Origin: Perognathus longimembris pacificus
Lineage: Eukaryota > Chordata > Mammalia > Rodentia > Heteromyidae
Length of the DNA stretch: 64,000 nt
Direction of reading: 5' to 3'
NCBI RefSeq assembly: GCF_023159225.1
Contig: NC_063172.1
Coordinates: forward strand, 58,896,828 to 58,960,827
Shown: positions 21,059 through 31,850 of the stretch, in pieces
Position numbering within the stretch: position 1 is the stretch's first letter
Layout: the number at the start of each line of letters is the position of its first letter
Position numbers and translations under genes: made by a program
The notes under the pieces: generated by a model
Seen by the model: only the letters and a program-made list of their open reading frames with translations
Told to the model about the DNA's origin: nothing
Databases searched by the model: none

Positions 21059-21830
21059 ATACCATTCCATTTTCAAGGCATTTTCTATAGATGTATAGTA
21101 TTGTTTGAAAAAGGAAGGACTTGAGTACGACTTGCCCAAAATGTTCTTGGGACAGACAGAAAACTGAAGCCCTGAGGTCTGGCTGTAGAGTTTACCTGAG
21201 AGGTTGTCATCATGGGACTGGGAAGGAAGGACTACAAGTGGCCCGTAGGACCAAAGCAGGCCACAGAAGAATCATGGCATTGGGGAAAGCAGAGCTGAGG
21301 AAGAGTTGGGAGTTCCACTGGAACCAGCATATGTTCACTCACACTGGAGGCCATTGCACATGCGAAGCAGTACAGAATCTCACAGGAGCCAAAGGATACT
21401 AAACCAAGAGCTCCCCAGTGTTCCCCAATGCTCTATGGTCAAACAAGTCCTACATACCCTCTTGGAAGGAAGGAGCCAGAAGAAGGGTAGATGAATAAGA
21501 AATCAAAGACATAGACCTACAGTTCTGTTAAGAGTTGACAATTCAAACTAGTATCTCCTAATTTTCCTGGATGAATTAAGATGTCAGTAAATTTTTATCA
21601 TTGCCCATTGGTAAGAATGTATAAGGACATGAGCATTACAAACCATTTTTTATTTCTTTCTTTGCAAATCCAGGGTTCTGTGTGAGTTAAAATTTCCATT
21701 GCCCTATATAAATTAAAAGGAGGGTCCGAAGTAGATTTGAAAGAAAAAGTCATGTGGTTCAAGACTTGAAGTATCACTTATAAAAAGTAATATAGAAGAA
21801 ATGTTTTATTAAGTTTGATTTTTAAGTTGT
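21059..21830. other. No recognisable feature
   Basis: No repeat or gene recognised. A 93-codon frame at 21121-21402 shows no conserved pattern; its 'HTGGHC' stretch is too short to support a zinc finger. Confidence 0.45.
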
Positions 21831-21960
21831 TGTTATAAAGGTGATGTACAGAGGAGTTAGAGTTATATAAGACAAGTAAAGAGTATACTTTTTTTTGGAC
21901 AATGTCACTCCTTCCCTCTAAGTTTGCTTTTATAATAGGTCATGTTTCCATCCAATAAGG
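21831..21960 (-). mobile_element. L1 3' tip, A-type, antisense
   Basis: 'aaaggtgatgtacagaggagttag' character, then 'caagtaaagagtatac' and 'caatgtcactccttccctc', is the complement of the A-type L1 3' end. Strongly 5' truncated. Confidence 0.7.
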
Positions 21961-22123
21961 GATGTAGAATGAAATTTTTATTGTAAAAATATTTTTATAT
22001 ATGATATTCCAGACTACATTAACATTTGCAAGTAGCAAGGGATATTCCTTTAAGAGACTGATTATCTCATTCCATTACACTAAGATACAGTCACATAGCT
22101 ATATCCAATAAAAGTGGGCAAAA

Positions 22124-22360
22124 GTAGCCTGGCACTGGTGGCTCACATTTGCAATCCTAGATACTTAGGAGGCTGATATCTAGAGGATGACGTTTTGAGT
22201 TCACCTTGAGAGGAAAAGTCCTGGAGACTTCATCGCCTATAAATCTTCAAAAAGCCAGGCTGAAAATATGGCTCAAGTGGTAGATTGCCATATATTAGCA
22301 AAACAAGCCAAGCAAGAACATAAGTCCCTGAGTTCAAACTCCATTAAGGTAGAAAAAAAG
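22124..22360 (+). mobile_element. 7SL-Geo chimeric SINE
   Basis: 'cctggcactggtggctcaca' then 'gcaatcctagatacttagg' (7SL part), then 'ggctcaagtggtagattgcc' and 'gagttcaaactccatt' (Geo part), and an A-rich tail. Confidence 0.8.
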
Positions 22361-22404
22361 TAAAGTGGAAAGATGTGGCATCTCTCATTCCATTAAAATC
22401 TTTA

Positions 22405-22612
22405 CCAGCCAGGCATTGGTAACTAACACCTGCAATCCTACCTACTCAACAGGCTAAAATCTGAAGATCAGGTTTCAAAGCCAGCCTGAAAAGAAAAGTT
22501 GAATATGGGTCTCTGGCTGAAATGGTAGAGCCTTAAGCAAAAATGCTCAGGGACAGCACCCAGGCTCTGAGTTCAAGCCTCAGGACTGGCCCACATACAC
22601 AGAGAAAAAAAT
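22405..22612 (+). mobile_element. 7SL-Geo chimeric SINE
   Basis: 'ccaggcattggtaactaaca', 'caatcctacctactcaacagg', 'ggtttcaaagccagcctg' then Geo text 'gctgaaatggtagagcc', 'agggacagcacccaggctc', 'gagttcaagcctcagg'. The link between the parts is shortened relative to the 59005 copy. Confidence 0.82.
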
Positions 22613-22739
22613 CTTTACAAGCCAACCCGTGGATCATCATGTGAGATGTTTACTTTGATAATATCATTACTTTTCCAAGTCTCCAGTATTATTTAATTGT
22701 TTTAAAGTCCAAACAGTTGACAAGCATCCCACAGCTTAA

Positions 22740-23880
22740 AGGCCTAGTTCCATTAAGACCTCTCCAACTTCAGAGGCCAATCAGAAGCCTAAGGCAACTA
22801 TGGATCAGGTTCTCCAGCACCCATTCCTCGGGTTCAGTAATTCACTAGAACAGCTCACAGAATGCTAGGAAACAGTTTTCTACATTCTCTGGTTTATTGC
22901 AGATGGCATAAAGCAAAGATGTAGAGCCATCAAAGTTAGTAGAAAAGCAGGCAGCTGAGGAATGGAGGCTTATACAACTTGCAGATGGAAGGATAAACCA
23001 AAACCTAGATAATAGGGGTTGGGACTAGAAAAGAATGACGAGGTAAAAAGAACAAAAGAATGAGGAACTAAGGACAGGAGAGTGATTCTCTGATGTCCCA
23101 ATGTTATAGGAACTAATAAAGGAGACTCACCTATCAGAAAGCAATCCTATTCTCACTGTTTAACCCAAGCCCAAACTGTAATGATAAAGATGGCTGAAGA
23201 CGATCAAGATAGCAGACATAGGCTAAACTGCCATCTTCCCTGTGGCACGTCGGCACCACACACTGTGTTTCTCTATCTTATTTCTCCTCTAATAAGCTAT
23301 CCTATCATCTTTACTATGTTCACACCTTACCTGAATTCTTCTCTTACCAGATGCAAAGACCAAGGGTGTTTAGCTGCTTTAAATTTTATGCTAACATATT
23401 TGGTATGTTGGCTGGGAAGTTAGAGTTACAGGTTAATTATTTCTTCTTCTGACTCATCAAATAGTTGCAGTAGGGCTAATAGTGGCTGGGGTACAGAGCT
23501 TTACTACCTACATATGGTGACCCTCCCAGAGCTATCGTGTTCAGCTACCCCAAATCCCTCCCAGTATGGATGTTTGAAAGTTGTTTTTGCTCTCACCCTT
23601 TCAGCACCCTCTTCCAGTGGTCAGTGGTGAGAAGGAAGCTCCCTGAAAGTCCCTAATCACTTGATCTTTCTGGTGAGGAGCCTCATCTTGAGGCAGTAAA
23701 GGAACGCCCCATGTCACCTCACTAGCATAAATATAGGTATAGTTATAAGGGGCTCATTTTGAAAGAATAACACACTACCACCACTTAGTAAACGGGAGAG
23801 TTTTAGGAGAATGTTGCTAGTACCTGGGGACAAAGACCTAATGTATTTCATATGCTGTACCATCTTTTGTGTTCATTATC
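22740..23880 (-). mobile_element. Ancient ERV LTR, diverged and interrupted
   Basis: Left landmarks 'aattcactagaacagctcac' (22829) and 'ctctggtttattgcag' and right landmarks 'cactagcataaatatagg', 'aaggggctcattttga' and 'ggggacaaagacctaatgta' match, in order, an old mammalian ERV LTR I recall in antisense (ERVL- or ERV1-class; not resolved). The middle (about 23020-23560) does not match and may be inserted sequence. No open reading frame of retroviral type. Confidence 0.5.
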
Positions 23881-24499
23881 TTTGGGTTGCAGAAGCACAA
23901 ATCAAGATGGAGACACTATGAATCCGGGCTACAGAGAGACCATAGGGAGGAGAGCTCCTAGCAGACCTGAAGGGGCACGTAGCATGGGCAAAAATAAGCT
24001 TTTTTAAGCTACTGAAATTTTAAGCTTTTTATTAGAGTAATATGGTCAATTGTGATGGCTGTACCTTCAACACATAGACATTTTTTACTGGTTCTGATGT
24101 TTGTTTATCTTTGTTTTTAGAGAATTCAAGGGAATCTTGCATTTTAAAGTTTTCTGTTTTATTTCTATTTTAAAATGATAAGATCTTCCAAAGATATTCA
24201 TATATAAAATTTTCAATCATGTTTATGAACCTATTGCAAGTTGCTAAAATTATTAATAAAGAGTATTCAGCTTTCTAGTCAATGTTGCCATCAAAAATCT
24301 CATATTAAGGAAACAAATGCTTTAGAAGCAAAGGGTAGAAAAATCGCTCTTATCAGAGAATTAATCAAAGTGGGAACTAATCGTGAGCTTTTTCATATCT
24401 TGTGAGATGTGGATTAGAGAAAAAGAAAGAGACACACTACTTTGAGAAGCAAAAGGTACTTGTAATATATGAGCTTTCATTTTAATTATTTTATTAAGA
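23881..24499. other. No recognisable feature
   Basis: AT-rich; nothing recognised. Confidence 0.4.
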
Positions 24500-25470
24500 T
24501 TATTTCCTTTTATCATAAAAATTGCAAATCTACATGAAAGTTGGCAGAATGAACCCAAATGTCCCACAACCCTTCAATGCTATCAACTCGGGACCCATTA
24601 TTTTCCTTTACTCAGATATATTTCAACCCACTCCACCCCAAATTATCCTGAAATAAATTTCATACCTTATGTCCTTTGAGATATAATCACTTTTGTATGT
24701 ACTTCTAAATTATAAAAATATTTCCTTCAAATAAAGGCAAAACGGACAACATAACTTTCTTGATATCATTTTCCAAAAGATACCTATTGTTCTATTTTCC
24801 ATTATTCCTCTTCACTAAACTATTTTATCTTGAAGTACAAGAACATCCCAATGAAAATACAGCTGATATAATTTCTTTCATTTGTTTGGTTTTCAACTAA
24901 ACTAGTTATTGAGATCCAAGTACAGTACTTAAAACGTGGGTGAACATATGAAGACTTAGAATAATATATTGTTATGTAGTTCCTGATACCAATAAAGAAA
25001 TCCTGTCTAACATTTTCAAAATTCAAAAATGCTACAATACAGCTTAAAATAATTTCTTCTGAAATATTTCTTTGTTTTTCCTGTCCTTATTTTCATTCAT
25101 TTTCCTGTATTGGTATCCAAACAAACTTTGTACATTGATTACAACAGATTGATGTCCTCGCTTTCCTTCCCCTTCCACCTCTTTTGCTTCCTTGTACTTT
25201 GGATGTTATTGGCAAAACACAACCCCATCCAAGTTTTCTGGATCTTTGCCAATGGGGATCTGTAGAACAGTTACTCCTTTCCTTAGTAATCAAGGGTTAG
25301 TTGTTTGACTAGTAATTAGATTAAACTTAATTACATTCAGGTTCAGTTTGGAGTGGATGTGTTTCAACACAGAAGTTGTTGGGGTTACTGAATTCAGAAT
25401 TGTCCCATCTTTGGTCTCTAGCAGACACACATACCAGAGGGACTTTTCAAACTGGTTCTTTGTGCCATGA
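24500..25470. mobile_element. Probable ancient L1 (L1M-class) noncoding end
   Basis: 'cctgaaataaatttcatacc' with 'tatgtacttctaaatta' near 24650-24715, and 'attcaggttcagtttggag' then 'cagaattgtcccatc' near 25336-25410, resemble a known ancient L1 3'-end block of placental mammals. Strand not determined. Match is from memory and patchy. Confidence 0.4.
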
Positions 25471-25702
25471 CAGCGTTCAAGGTGTCAACTTAAAAGCCAA
25501 TTTGAGGCCAGAGATTGGGAGCAAACAGTTTATCTGAACCAAAATAAGAATAACCTTACAGGAGAAATTAACTCTAGCTATTTCAAAATAGTGCCCTTCA
25601 CATGACTTCTGAGGAGTCTGAGTTTGTATGGATTATAAGAACAAAGATGGAAGTCATTACTAATCAGTTCTGTAAATTTCACTGGTTGAGAAGACAGTAT
25701 TG
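25471..25702. other. No recognisable feature
   Basis: Short interval between an ancient L1 relic and a SINE; nothing recognised. Confidence 0.4.
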
Positions 25703-25930
25703 CACCAAGCACCAATCACTCTTGTCTGTAATCCATGCTTCTTTCACAGCTGAGATCTGAGGATCATAGGCAAGAAAGCCTATGGCACTCTTATCTACAA
25801 TTAACTACAAAAAGCTGCAAGCAGAGCTACGGATCAAAGTGGAAAATCACTATCCTTGAGCACAGCCGCTCAGAGACACCACTCAGCCCTGAGTTCAAGC
25901 CCTTGGACTGGTACAAAAAGGAAAAGAAAA
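25703..25930 (+). mobile_element. 7SL-Geo chimeric SINE, old
   Basis: 'cttgtctgtaatccatgc', 'gctgagatctgaggatcata', 'ggcactcttatctacaatta' (7SL part) then 'ctatccttgagcacagccgc' and 'cctgagttcaagcccttgg' (Geo part). The 167-codon frame at 25735-26238 begins inside this SINE and is not a gene. Confidence 0.78.
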
Positions 25931-26189
25931 TCCCAAGAAGACAGCACTGGATGCTGATTGGTAGGTCAGTATATTCTACATTCCAAGAAAGAACTGTGAT
26001 GAGGAGAAAAAGTGTTTTTAATGACCAAGATGACTATGGTCTCATGCCTTATGTTTCCTTGAGCTTAAGGAAGCGTGCAACTTTATTTTATGCAGGGCTA
26101 TGTATTATTCTAAATCCTTTCTCAAAGGATTGTTGTTTACTTCTTAACCTAGACCTGGGCCCTGACATTCTTCAAAGAAACTATATTCT
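25931..26189. other. No recognisable feature
   Basis: Short interval between SINE and MaLR LTR; nothing recognised. Confidence 0.35.
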
Positions 26190-26570
26190 TTGCTGTGGTC
26201 TGAATGTGGTCTTCCTCCAAATTTTTCTTAGACGCTAATACACAGTGTGACAGTAGTAAGATGTGCAGTCTCAACTGGGAGCATGATTCAAGTTGTAGAA
26301 AGTGTGCCTACCAAGTACAAAGCCCTATGTACAAAACTTAATACTACATAAAAAGAAGATGGGAACTTTAGGAGGTGATTAAATCACAAGAGTCCACCCT
26401 CATGAATAAGAGCTGCATCTTTATAAAGAAGACATGAAAAGACTTCTCATCTTTTCTGCCCCTGTGAAGCCACGCAGGTGACTCCATCTTTAAATAGTCT
26501 CACCATATACTTGATTTGAGGCTTCTCCAAAACTGTAAGCTATAATTTTTTATTTAGAAAATATCTAGTC
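26190..26570 (+). mobile_element. ERVL-MaLR LTR, 5' part (split by L1)
   Basis: 'gctgtggtctgaatgtggtc' (26193), 'actttaggaggtgattaaatc' (26364), 'ccctcatgaataagagctgc', 'cttctccaaaactgtaagc' follow the MaLR order. The last 55 bases of the LTR lie 2.76 kb downstream at 29332-29390, separated by an L1. An ID SINE is inserted at 26262-26367. Confidence 0.82.
26262..26367 (+). mobile_element. ID-like monomer SINE in MaLR LTR
   Basis: A-box-like 'catgattcaagttgtagaaag' text and 'agtacaaagccctatgta', then a short A-rich end. MaLR text stops at 'agtaagatg' and resumes at 'agatgggaactttagg', giving a short duplication 'aagatg'. Confidence 0.65.
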
Positions 26571-26599
26571 TATCCATTCACAAGTTACTTGAGCTGGTC

Positions 26600-28078
26600 C
26601 AAAACCAACAAAGTAGCAGGGTACAAAATTAATCCACAAAAAAATGAGTAGCTTTTTAATATGCCAGCAATGAAAGGAGGTAGGCTGGAATTAGGAAAGC
26701 AACTCCTTTTGCAATTGCCTCAGAAAAATTAAATACCTATAAATCAACTTAATCAAAGAAGTGAAGGATGTCGACAATGAACACTTCAAAAATCTGAACA
26801 AGGAAATTAAAGCAGAACTAAGGAAGTGGAGAAACCTTCCCATGCTTCTGGATTGGGAGGATCAACATCATGAAAATGATAATGTTGCCAAAGGCTATCT
26901 ACAAATTCAATGCAGAACCCATCAAGATCCCAACTTCTTTCTTTAATGAATAGAAGAAGCAATCCAAAAATTCATATGGAACAATAAAATACCCTGAATA
27001 GTGAAAGCAATCCTTAGCAGGAAATACAGTGCTGGAGGAATATCAATACCCAACTTCATACTCTATTACAAAGCCATAGTAATAAAAACAGCTTGGTACT
27101 GACACAGGACAGCCCTGAGGACCAATGGAATAGAACTGAAGACCCACAAATGAACCCACAGATCTATGGCCAACTAATCTTTGACAAGGGAGCCAAGAAG
27201 GATAACCTCTTCAACAAATTATGCTGGTAGAATTGGCTAAATATGCGTAAAAAATTAAAGCTAGATACTAATAAATAACCCTGCACCAGAATCAATTCCA
27301 AATGGATCAAAGACCTCAAGGTAGAAGCAGATACACTGAAAACATTGCAGGAAGGAATTGGAGAAAAACTAGGGCTTCTTTGCACAGGTCAAAACTTTCT
27401 TAATAAAGACCCAGACATAGCAAATTAAAGAAAGGCTGGATAAATGGGATTGCATTAAACTTCAGAGCTTCTGCACCGCAAAGGACAAAGCTAGCAAGAT
27501 GCATAGGAAGCCCACAGACTGGGAGAACATTTTCACTAGTCATACAACAGACAAGGGCCTTATATCTAAAATATACCTACAGCTCAAGAAATTAAACAAA
27601 CCTCCAAAGAAACACCCACCTCATTAACAAGTGGGCTAAAGACTTAAAGAGAGACTTCTCTGAAGAGAAAATATCAATACTGAATAGCCATTTGAAGAAA
27701 TGCTTGACATCTCTGGCCATAAAAGAAATGCAGATCAAAACAGCATTGAGATTACACCCCACCCCAGTAAGAATGGCCTTTATCAAGATATCTAATAACA
27801 ACTGATGCTAGCAGACAAAGAATGCTTCTACACTGTTGATGGAAATGCAAACTTCTACAATCACTCTGGAAAGCAGTATAGAGGTTCCTCAAAAGAATAA
27901 ACCGAGAGCTCACCTATGATCCAGCAATCCCACTTCTGGGCATTTACCCAAATGACCACAATCAAGATCACACTACAGTTACCAGGTCAACCATGTTCAT
28001 TGCAGCATTATTTACCATAGTGAAGATGTGGAGCCAACCCAGATGCCCTTCAGTAAACAAATGGATCAAGAAGATGTG

Positions 28079-28118
<40 letters not shown>

Positions 28119-28200
28119 AATGGAGTTCTATGCCTCCATCAGAAAGAATGACATTGCCACATCTGTAAGGAAATGGAAAGACCTGGAAAAAACTATATTA
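26600..28200 (+). pseudogene. L1 ORF2 remnant
   Basis: Sense codons match the late RT and C-terminal regions of L1 ORF2, for example 'aaaattaaagc...aggaagtgg' near 26806, the [13 protein letters not shown] region near 27064-27102, and 'cttctgggcatttacccaaatg' character near 27932. Multiple stops and frameshifts break the frame, and the longest piece is 61 codons (26761-26946). Non-functional. Confidence 0.85.
28082..28117 (+). repeat. (TG)18 microsatellite in L1
   Basis: Perfect alternating run between 'agaagatgtgatatg' and 'caatggagttctatgcc', so it replaces the usual 'tatatatacacaatgg' of L1. Same place as the GT run at 3211. Confidence 0.95.
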
Positions 28201-28300
28201 AGTGAAGAAAGCCAAACCCTTATTTGTAAGAACTAGAAAAGGTATATGATATAACAAGGGAGCTCAACAACACAATTTCTTAGTGCATAGGACCATATGT

Positions 28301-28675
28301 TGTAGGGCACACCTGCCCAGACGCCTTGCCTATGAGGTGGTTCTGAGGGCCCTGACATAGATGTGAGCCGCCCCTTAGGGAGGTCCCATGACATCACCCC
28401 TGATGGACAGCTCAGGCATCAAATCCCAGCCCCTACATAGGTGCACATATCCCTCCCCTTCCGCCGCCCTCCAACCTGTGTAACAGATATTTTCCTGAAT
28501 TAAACCAGTTTGGCTCTGACCAGCTTCCAGGCTGCCTGTTTGTCCTCTGTGGAGAAGAGGGCTGGGTGGTGGTCTGTCAGCCCCCACACCCTCTTTCTGG
28601 ACCCGCCCACGTGGGGTATGCTTTCCCGTCTCTCCTGCAGGACAGGAGAGCTCGGGAGGCTACAAACCCCCGGCA
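28301..28675 (+). mobile_element. Solo LTR of an endogenous retrovirus, 375 bp
   Basis: Starts TGTAGGGCAC and ends CCCCCGGCA (TG...CA), with a perfect 6-bp duplication 'atatgt' at 28295-28300 and 28676-28681. It is inserted in an L1 3' UTR. A GC-rich block contains 'cccatgacatcacc' (28386) and 'gatggacag'; the same block occurs in the LTR at 63505. A 6-bp duplication fits class II (betaretrovirus-like) elements. No internal coding region is present. Confidence 0.82.
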
Positions 28676-28840
28676 ATATGTAATGAGGGGTACCAACATG
28701 AACTCCAAGATATGGAAACAGTAAGTTCTTATTATGTACCATATGTAGTTTTTTTATTAAATGATTTTTATTTTTAGGGGTTTTTTTCTTTATCTCTCTT
28801 AATTTTCTGTACCTTGTATCTTATGTAGATTATTTGACCA

Positions 28841-29049
28841 TGGGCTGGGGATATGGCCTAGTGGCAAGAGCGCTTGCCTCGTATACATGAGGCCCTGGGT
28901 TCAATTCCCCAGCACCACATATACAGAAAATGGCCAGAAGTGGCGCTGTGGCTCAAGCGGTAGAGTGCTAGCCTTGAGCAAAAAGAAGCCAGGGACAGTG
29001 CTCAGGCCCTGAGTCCAAGGCCCAGGACTGGCCAAAAAAAAAAAAAAGA
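28841..29049 (+). mobile_element. IDL-Geo dimeric SINE
   Basis: Near-consensus copy: A box 'tggcctagtggcaagagcgc', B box 'gggttcaattcccc', Geo part 'ggctcaagcggtagagtgc' and 'gagtccaaggcccagg', A tail. Perfect 15-bp duplication 'tagattatttgacca' at 28826-28840 and 29050-29064. Confidence 0.96.
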
Positions 29050-29252
29050 TAGATTATTTGACCAGGGAAAGGGAAATGGAATCACAGAAACAGCAAGTCA
29101 AAGGATGAACTAATACAACAATGATACTCAATTCACAATAGGTTGGATATCAATCTTGCAACTTGGAGGGAAGGGAGTAGGGAACGGTACCTGGGAGAAA
29201 ATGAAAGATGGGTAACACTGTTTAAAAGCAAATGTAGTCATTACCTTATTTT

Positions 29253-29255
<3 letters not shown>

Positions 29256-29295
<40 letters not shown>
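29256..29295 (+). repeat. (CA)20 microsatellite
   Basis: Lies in the 3' tip of the L1, just before 'cactcattaatttttcaataaag'. In other copies this place reads 'ctgtaacccctctgtacatc', so the repeat grew inside the L1 end. Confidence 0.93.
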
Positions 29296-29297
<2 letters not shown>

Positions 29298-29331
29298 CAC
29301 TCATTAATTTTTCAATAAAGATATTTTTTAA

Positions 29332-29390
29332 AGAAAATAACTAAAGTATTTTGTGATAGCAGCAAGAAGAGATTCATACAATTTCTAGTA
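29332..29390 (+). mobile_element. ERVL-MaLR LTR, 3' part
   Basis: 'gtattttgtgatagcagcaag' character at 29346 and 'gattcatacaattt' are the end of the MaLR LTR begun at 26190. Confidence 0.75.
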
Positions 29391-29459
29391 CAAAAATATA
29401 TCCTAGGGGTACCCATTGAAGATGAGTTGGTGATTTTTGCCCTAAATTTTAAAAAATAA

Positions 29460-29960
29460 TAATTTTATTAGCATAAAGTAATTTACCAAAGGTCTCCATT
29501 GTGAAGTTGACAATATATGTATAACATATTTACTTCATGTATCTTTATTAATCTTTCTCCCTCTGTCCACTTCCTTTTAGACAATTTTAGTGTATTTCAT
29601 TATGTTATTTCCATAAATATTACATATACTAGATATATGTATATGTAGTATTCATATATGTAGGAAAAATATATATGAAAAATGTATCCAAATATATCAC
29701 TTCTATAATATTTGATCCCATTCACACTCTCCTTTCTATCTTCCTCATTGCTGTCAACCCCAAAATAGGTCCCATCTTACAAGCATCTCACATTATTTTT
29801 ATTAGGTCTAAATTACTCATTAAATTAAAAAAACTGTAGTATTTGTCTTTATGAAATTGGCTTATCTTACCTAACATGAAAATCTCCAATTCTATCCACT
29901 TTCCTGTAAGTGGCATATAATTACATTCTTCCTTATGGCTGAATGTATTCTAATATTTTA
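29460..29960 (-). mobile_element. Old L1 3' UTR/ORF2 end, antisense
   Basis: 'gaaattggcttatcttacc' then 'atgaaaatctccaattctatcc', 'cctgtaagtggcatataat' and 'ttccttatggctgaatgtattc' are the complement of the end of ORF2 in an old L1. The left part (29460-29800) is less certain. Confidence 0.6.
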
Positions 29961-30085
29961 TTTAAAAACTTGAAGATTATAACTTAAGGTAGATTACATC
30001 ATTAATTTATGTAAACATTTTTAACTCAAAAGCAGTATTGTAACCAAAGATGTAAATCAAATTAATTCTGTACTTCAGGATATAT

Positions 30086-30541
30086 ATATATATGTGTGTG
30101 TATTTTTATTGTCAAACTGATATACAGAGTGGTTACAGTTTCATACTTTAGGCATTGAATACATTTCTTGTACTGTTTGTTACCTCCTCCCTCATTCCCC
30201 CTTCCCCCTCCCCCTTTCCCTTTCCCCCCATGAGTTGTTCAGTAAATTTACACTAAACAGTTTTGCAAGTATTGCTTTTGTAATTGTCTTTTTTACCCTG
30301 TGTCTCTCGATTTTGGTATTCCCTTACAGTTTCCTAGTTCTAATACCAGTATACATGGTTTCCAATGTACTCAGATAAGATACAGAGATAGTGCAGGTAC
30401 AACCACAGGAAGGGCATACAAGAGGGTCATCACTAATAGAAGCTACGGTTTCACATCGCATGTTGAAAGTAATTACAACAGTGATATAACAGTCATTTCC
30501 CTAACATGGAGTTCATTTCACTTAACATCATCTTTTATGTT
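30086..30541 (-). mobile_element. L1 3' UTR insertion, A-type, antisense
   Basis: Begins at the complement of the 3' tip ('attgtcaaactgatatacagag') and continues through the pyrimidine-rich block (30186-30228) to 'ttcatttcacttaacatcatc'. A 12-bp duplication 'ttcaggatatat' at 30074-30085 and 30542-30553 brackets it. The 120-codon plus-strand frame across it is not a gene. Confidence 0.85.
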
Positions 30542-30553
30542 TTCAGGATATAT

Positions 30554-31099
30554 TTTTAAAAGTTATTCTTTAGTCAATTTTTATCAGAAAGAATACAAAA
30601 TGATTTCATTTAACAAGATGTTAAGGTTTGAAGGTTACTCTAAGAGGAAAGTAGACCTATAATCAGCATAAAGCAAGCCATCTTTATCATTCATAGAAAT
30701 TACTATAATCAAAGATGTTCTTGCTCTGATGCTGGCCTGCTTCTTAACAGCTTGTATTTCAAACTTGAGCTTGGGCACAAATAGGACAAAATAGAATATG
30801 AATATATCGGCATTAGCCAAAATTCTCTGGTTTCCTAGTACACATAACTTTATGATCTGAGCCTAATTTGTCTTTCCCATGTTAAAAAAATATATGAAAA
30901 GTTTTCATTAAAAAATATACCCGTTTAACTTTATTAAAAAACCTTATAAATCTCTATGAAACTCAAGATAAGAAATGATAAAGAACAGATTCTAGTCACA
31001 GAAAACACTGAAGCAGAATGTACATGCACTATTCACATTAGGATATATTATCTCCATACTTTCTTTAATCCAAGAGAAGCTGTCCCGCTTAAGACACGA
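30554..31099. other. No recognisable feature
   Basis: AT-rich; nothing recognised. Confidence 0.4.
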
Positions 31100-31462
31100 G
31101 AGATGGTTGCCATGGTTCTGCCTTCTAATCCTAGCTACTTGGGTGGCAGAGATTAGTAGACCTTGATTCAAGGCCAGTTTGAGTTTGCAAGACTCCACCT
31201 CAACCAATGGCTGAGTGTAGTGGTGTAAACCTGGAATCTCAGCTATAAGGAGGAGCACAATGGCTGGATATTGTGGCATGTGCCTGTCATACCTGAAAGA
31301 CATGTAGGAAGATTGCAGCTCAGGTCGGGCTGGGGGTGGAGAAAAATCCTGCCTTGAAAATAACCAACCTAAGATCGAGAGGAGTGGCTCAAATGGTAGA
31401 GTGGCAAGCAATGGAAAAGCCTAGTGAGAGCATGAACCTCTGACTTCAAACTCTACTATCTG

Positions 31463-31464
<2 letters not shown>
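31100..31464 (+). mobile_element. Composite 7SL-7SL-ID SINE
   Basis: First 7SL unit from 'ttctaatcctagctacttggg' (31125), second from 'ggctggatattgtggcatg' (31262) with 'gcctgtcatacctg', then a Geo/ID-like unit 'gtggctcaaatggtagagtgg' and 'gacttcaaactc'. The tail has become the CA repeat at 31465. Confidence 0.68.

Positions 31465-31510
<46 letters not shown>
31465..31510 (+). repeat. (AC)23 microsatellite at SINE tail
   Basis: Perfect AC run in the place of the A-rich tail of the preceding composite SINE. Confidence 0.95.
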
Positions 31511-31512
<2 letters not shown>

Positions 31513-31524
31513 CAAACACCAAAA

Positions 31525-31770
31525 AGGACTGAAGGCATGGCTTAAGAGTGAACTGCCTTCCTTAGAAGTAAAAGTCTTGGGGCTGGGAATATGGCCTAGT
31601 GGCAAGAGTGCTTGCCTCCTACACATGAAGCTCTCGGTTTGATTCCCCAGCACCACATATATGGAAAATGGCCAGAAGGGGCGCTGTGGCTCAGGTGGCA
31701 GAGTGCTAGCCTTGAGCGGGAAGAAGCCAGGGACAGTGCTCAGGCCCTGAGTCCAAGGCCCAGGACTGGC

Positions 31771-31801
<31 letters not shown>

Positions 31802-31850
31802 AGGTCTTGTATAAAATCCCTAGTACCACCAAAAACAAATAAAGACAGTT
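31525..31850 (+). mobile_element. ID-like monomer SINE, interrupted
   Basis: 'ggactgaaggcatggcttaag' then 'actgccttccttagaag', interrupted at 31580, resuming with 'aaatccctagtaccacc' and 'aaaaacaaataaag'. Old ID unit split by an IDL-Geo insertion. Confidence 0.65.
31580..31794 (+). mobile_element. IDL-Geo dimeric SINE
   Basis: Near-consensus left and right monomers and a 26-A tail. Duplication 'aagtaaaagtcttg' (31566-31579) and 'aagtaaaaggtcttg' (31795-31809), with one extra G. Inserted into an older ID unit. Confidence 0.95.

Larger units (their letters stand above)
26571..29331 (+). mobile_element. L1, 5' truncated, with nested insertions
   Basis: Sense L1 from mid ORF2 (near 26600) through ORF2 end (about 28200), 3' UTR and tip (29310-29331, 'tttttcaataaagatatt'). 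It carries a GT repeat, a solo LTR, an IDL-Geo SINE and a CA repeat. It is inserted in a MaLR LTR with an imperfect target duplication: 'agaaaatatctag' at 26556-26568 and 'agaaaataactaa' at 29332-29344. Confidence 0.85.

Noticed and set aside
21121..21402. 93-codon frame with cysteines and histidines, considered as a zinc-finger fragment
   Set aside because: Spacing does not fit C2H2 or other zinc-finger patterns and there is no repeat of the motif.
25735..26238. 167-codon plus-strand frame
   Set aside because: It starts inside a 7SL-Geo SINE and runs by chance into flanking sequence; no domain is visible.
30300..30662. 120-codon plus-strand frame
   Set aside because: It runs antisense through an L1 3' UTR. 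A similar frame occurs in the homologous L1 3' UTR at 43484-43870, so the likeness reflects the repeat and not a gene family.
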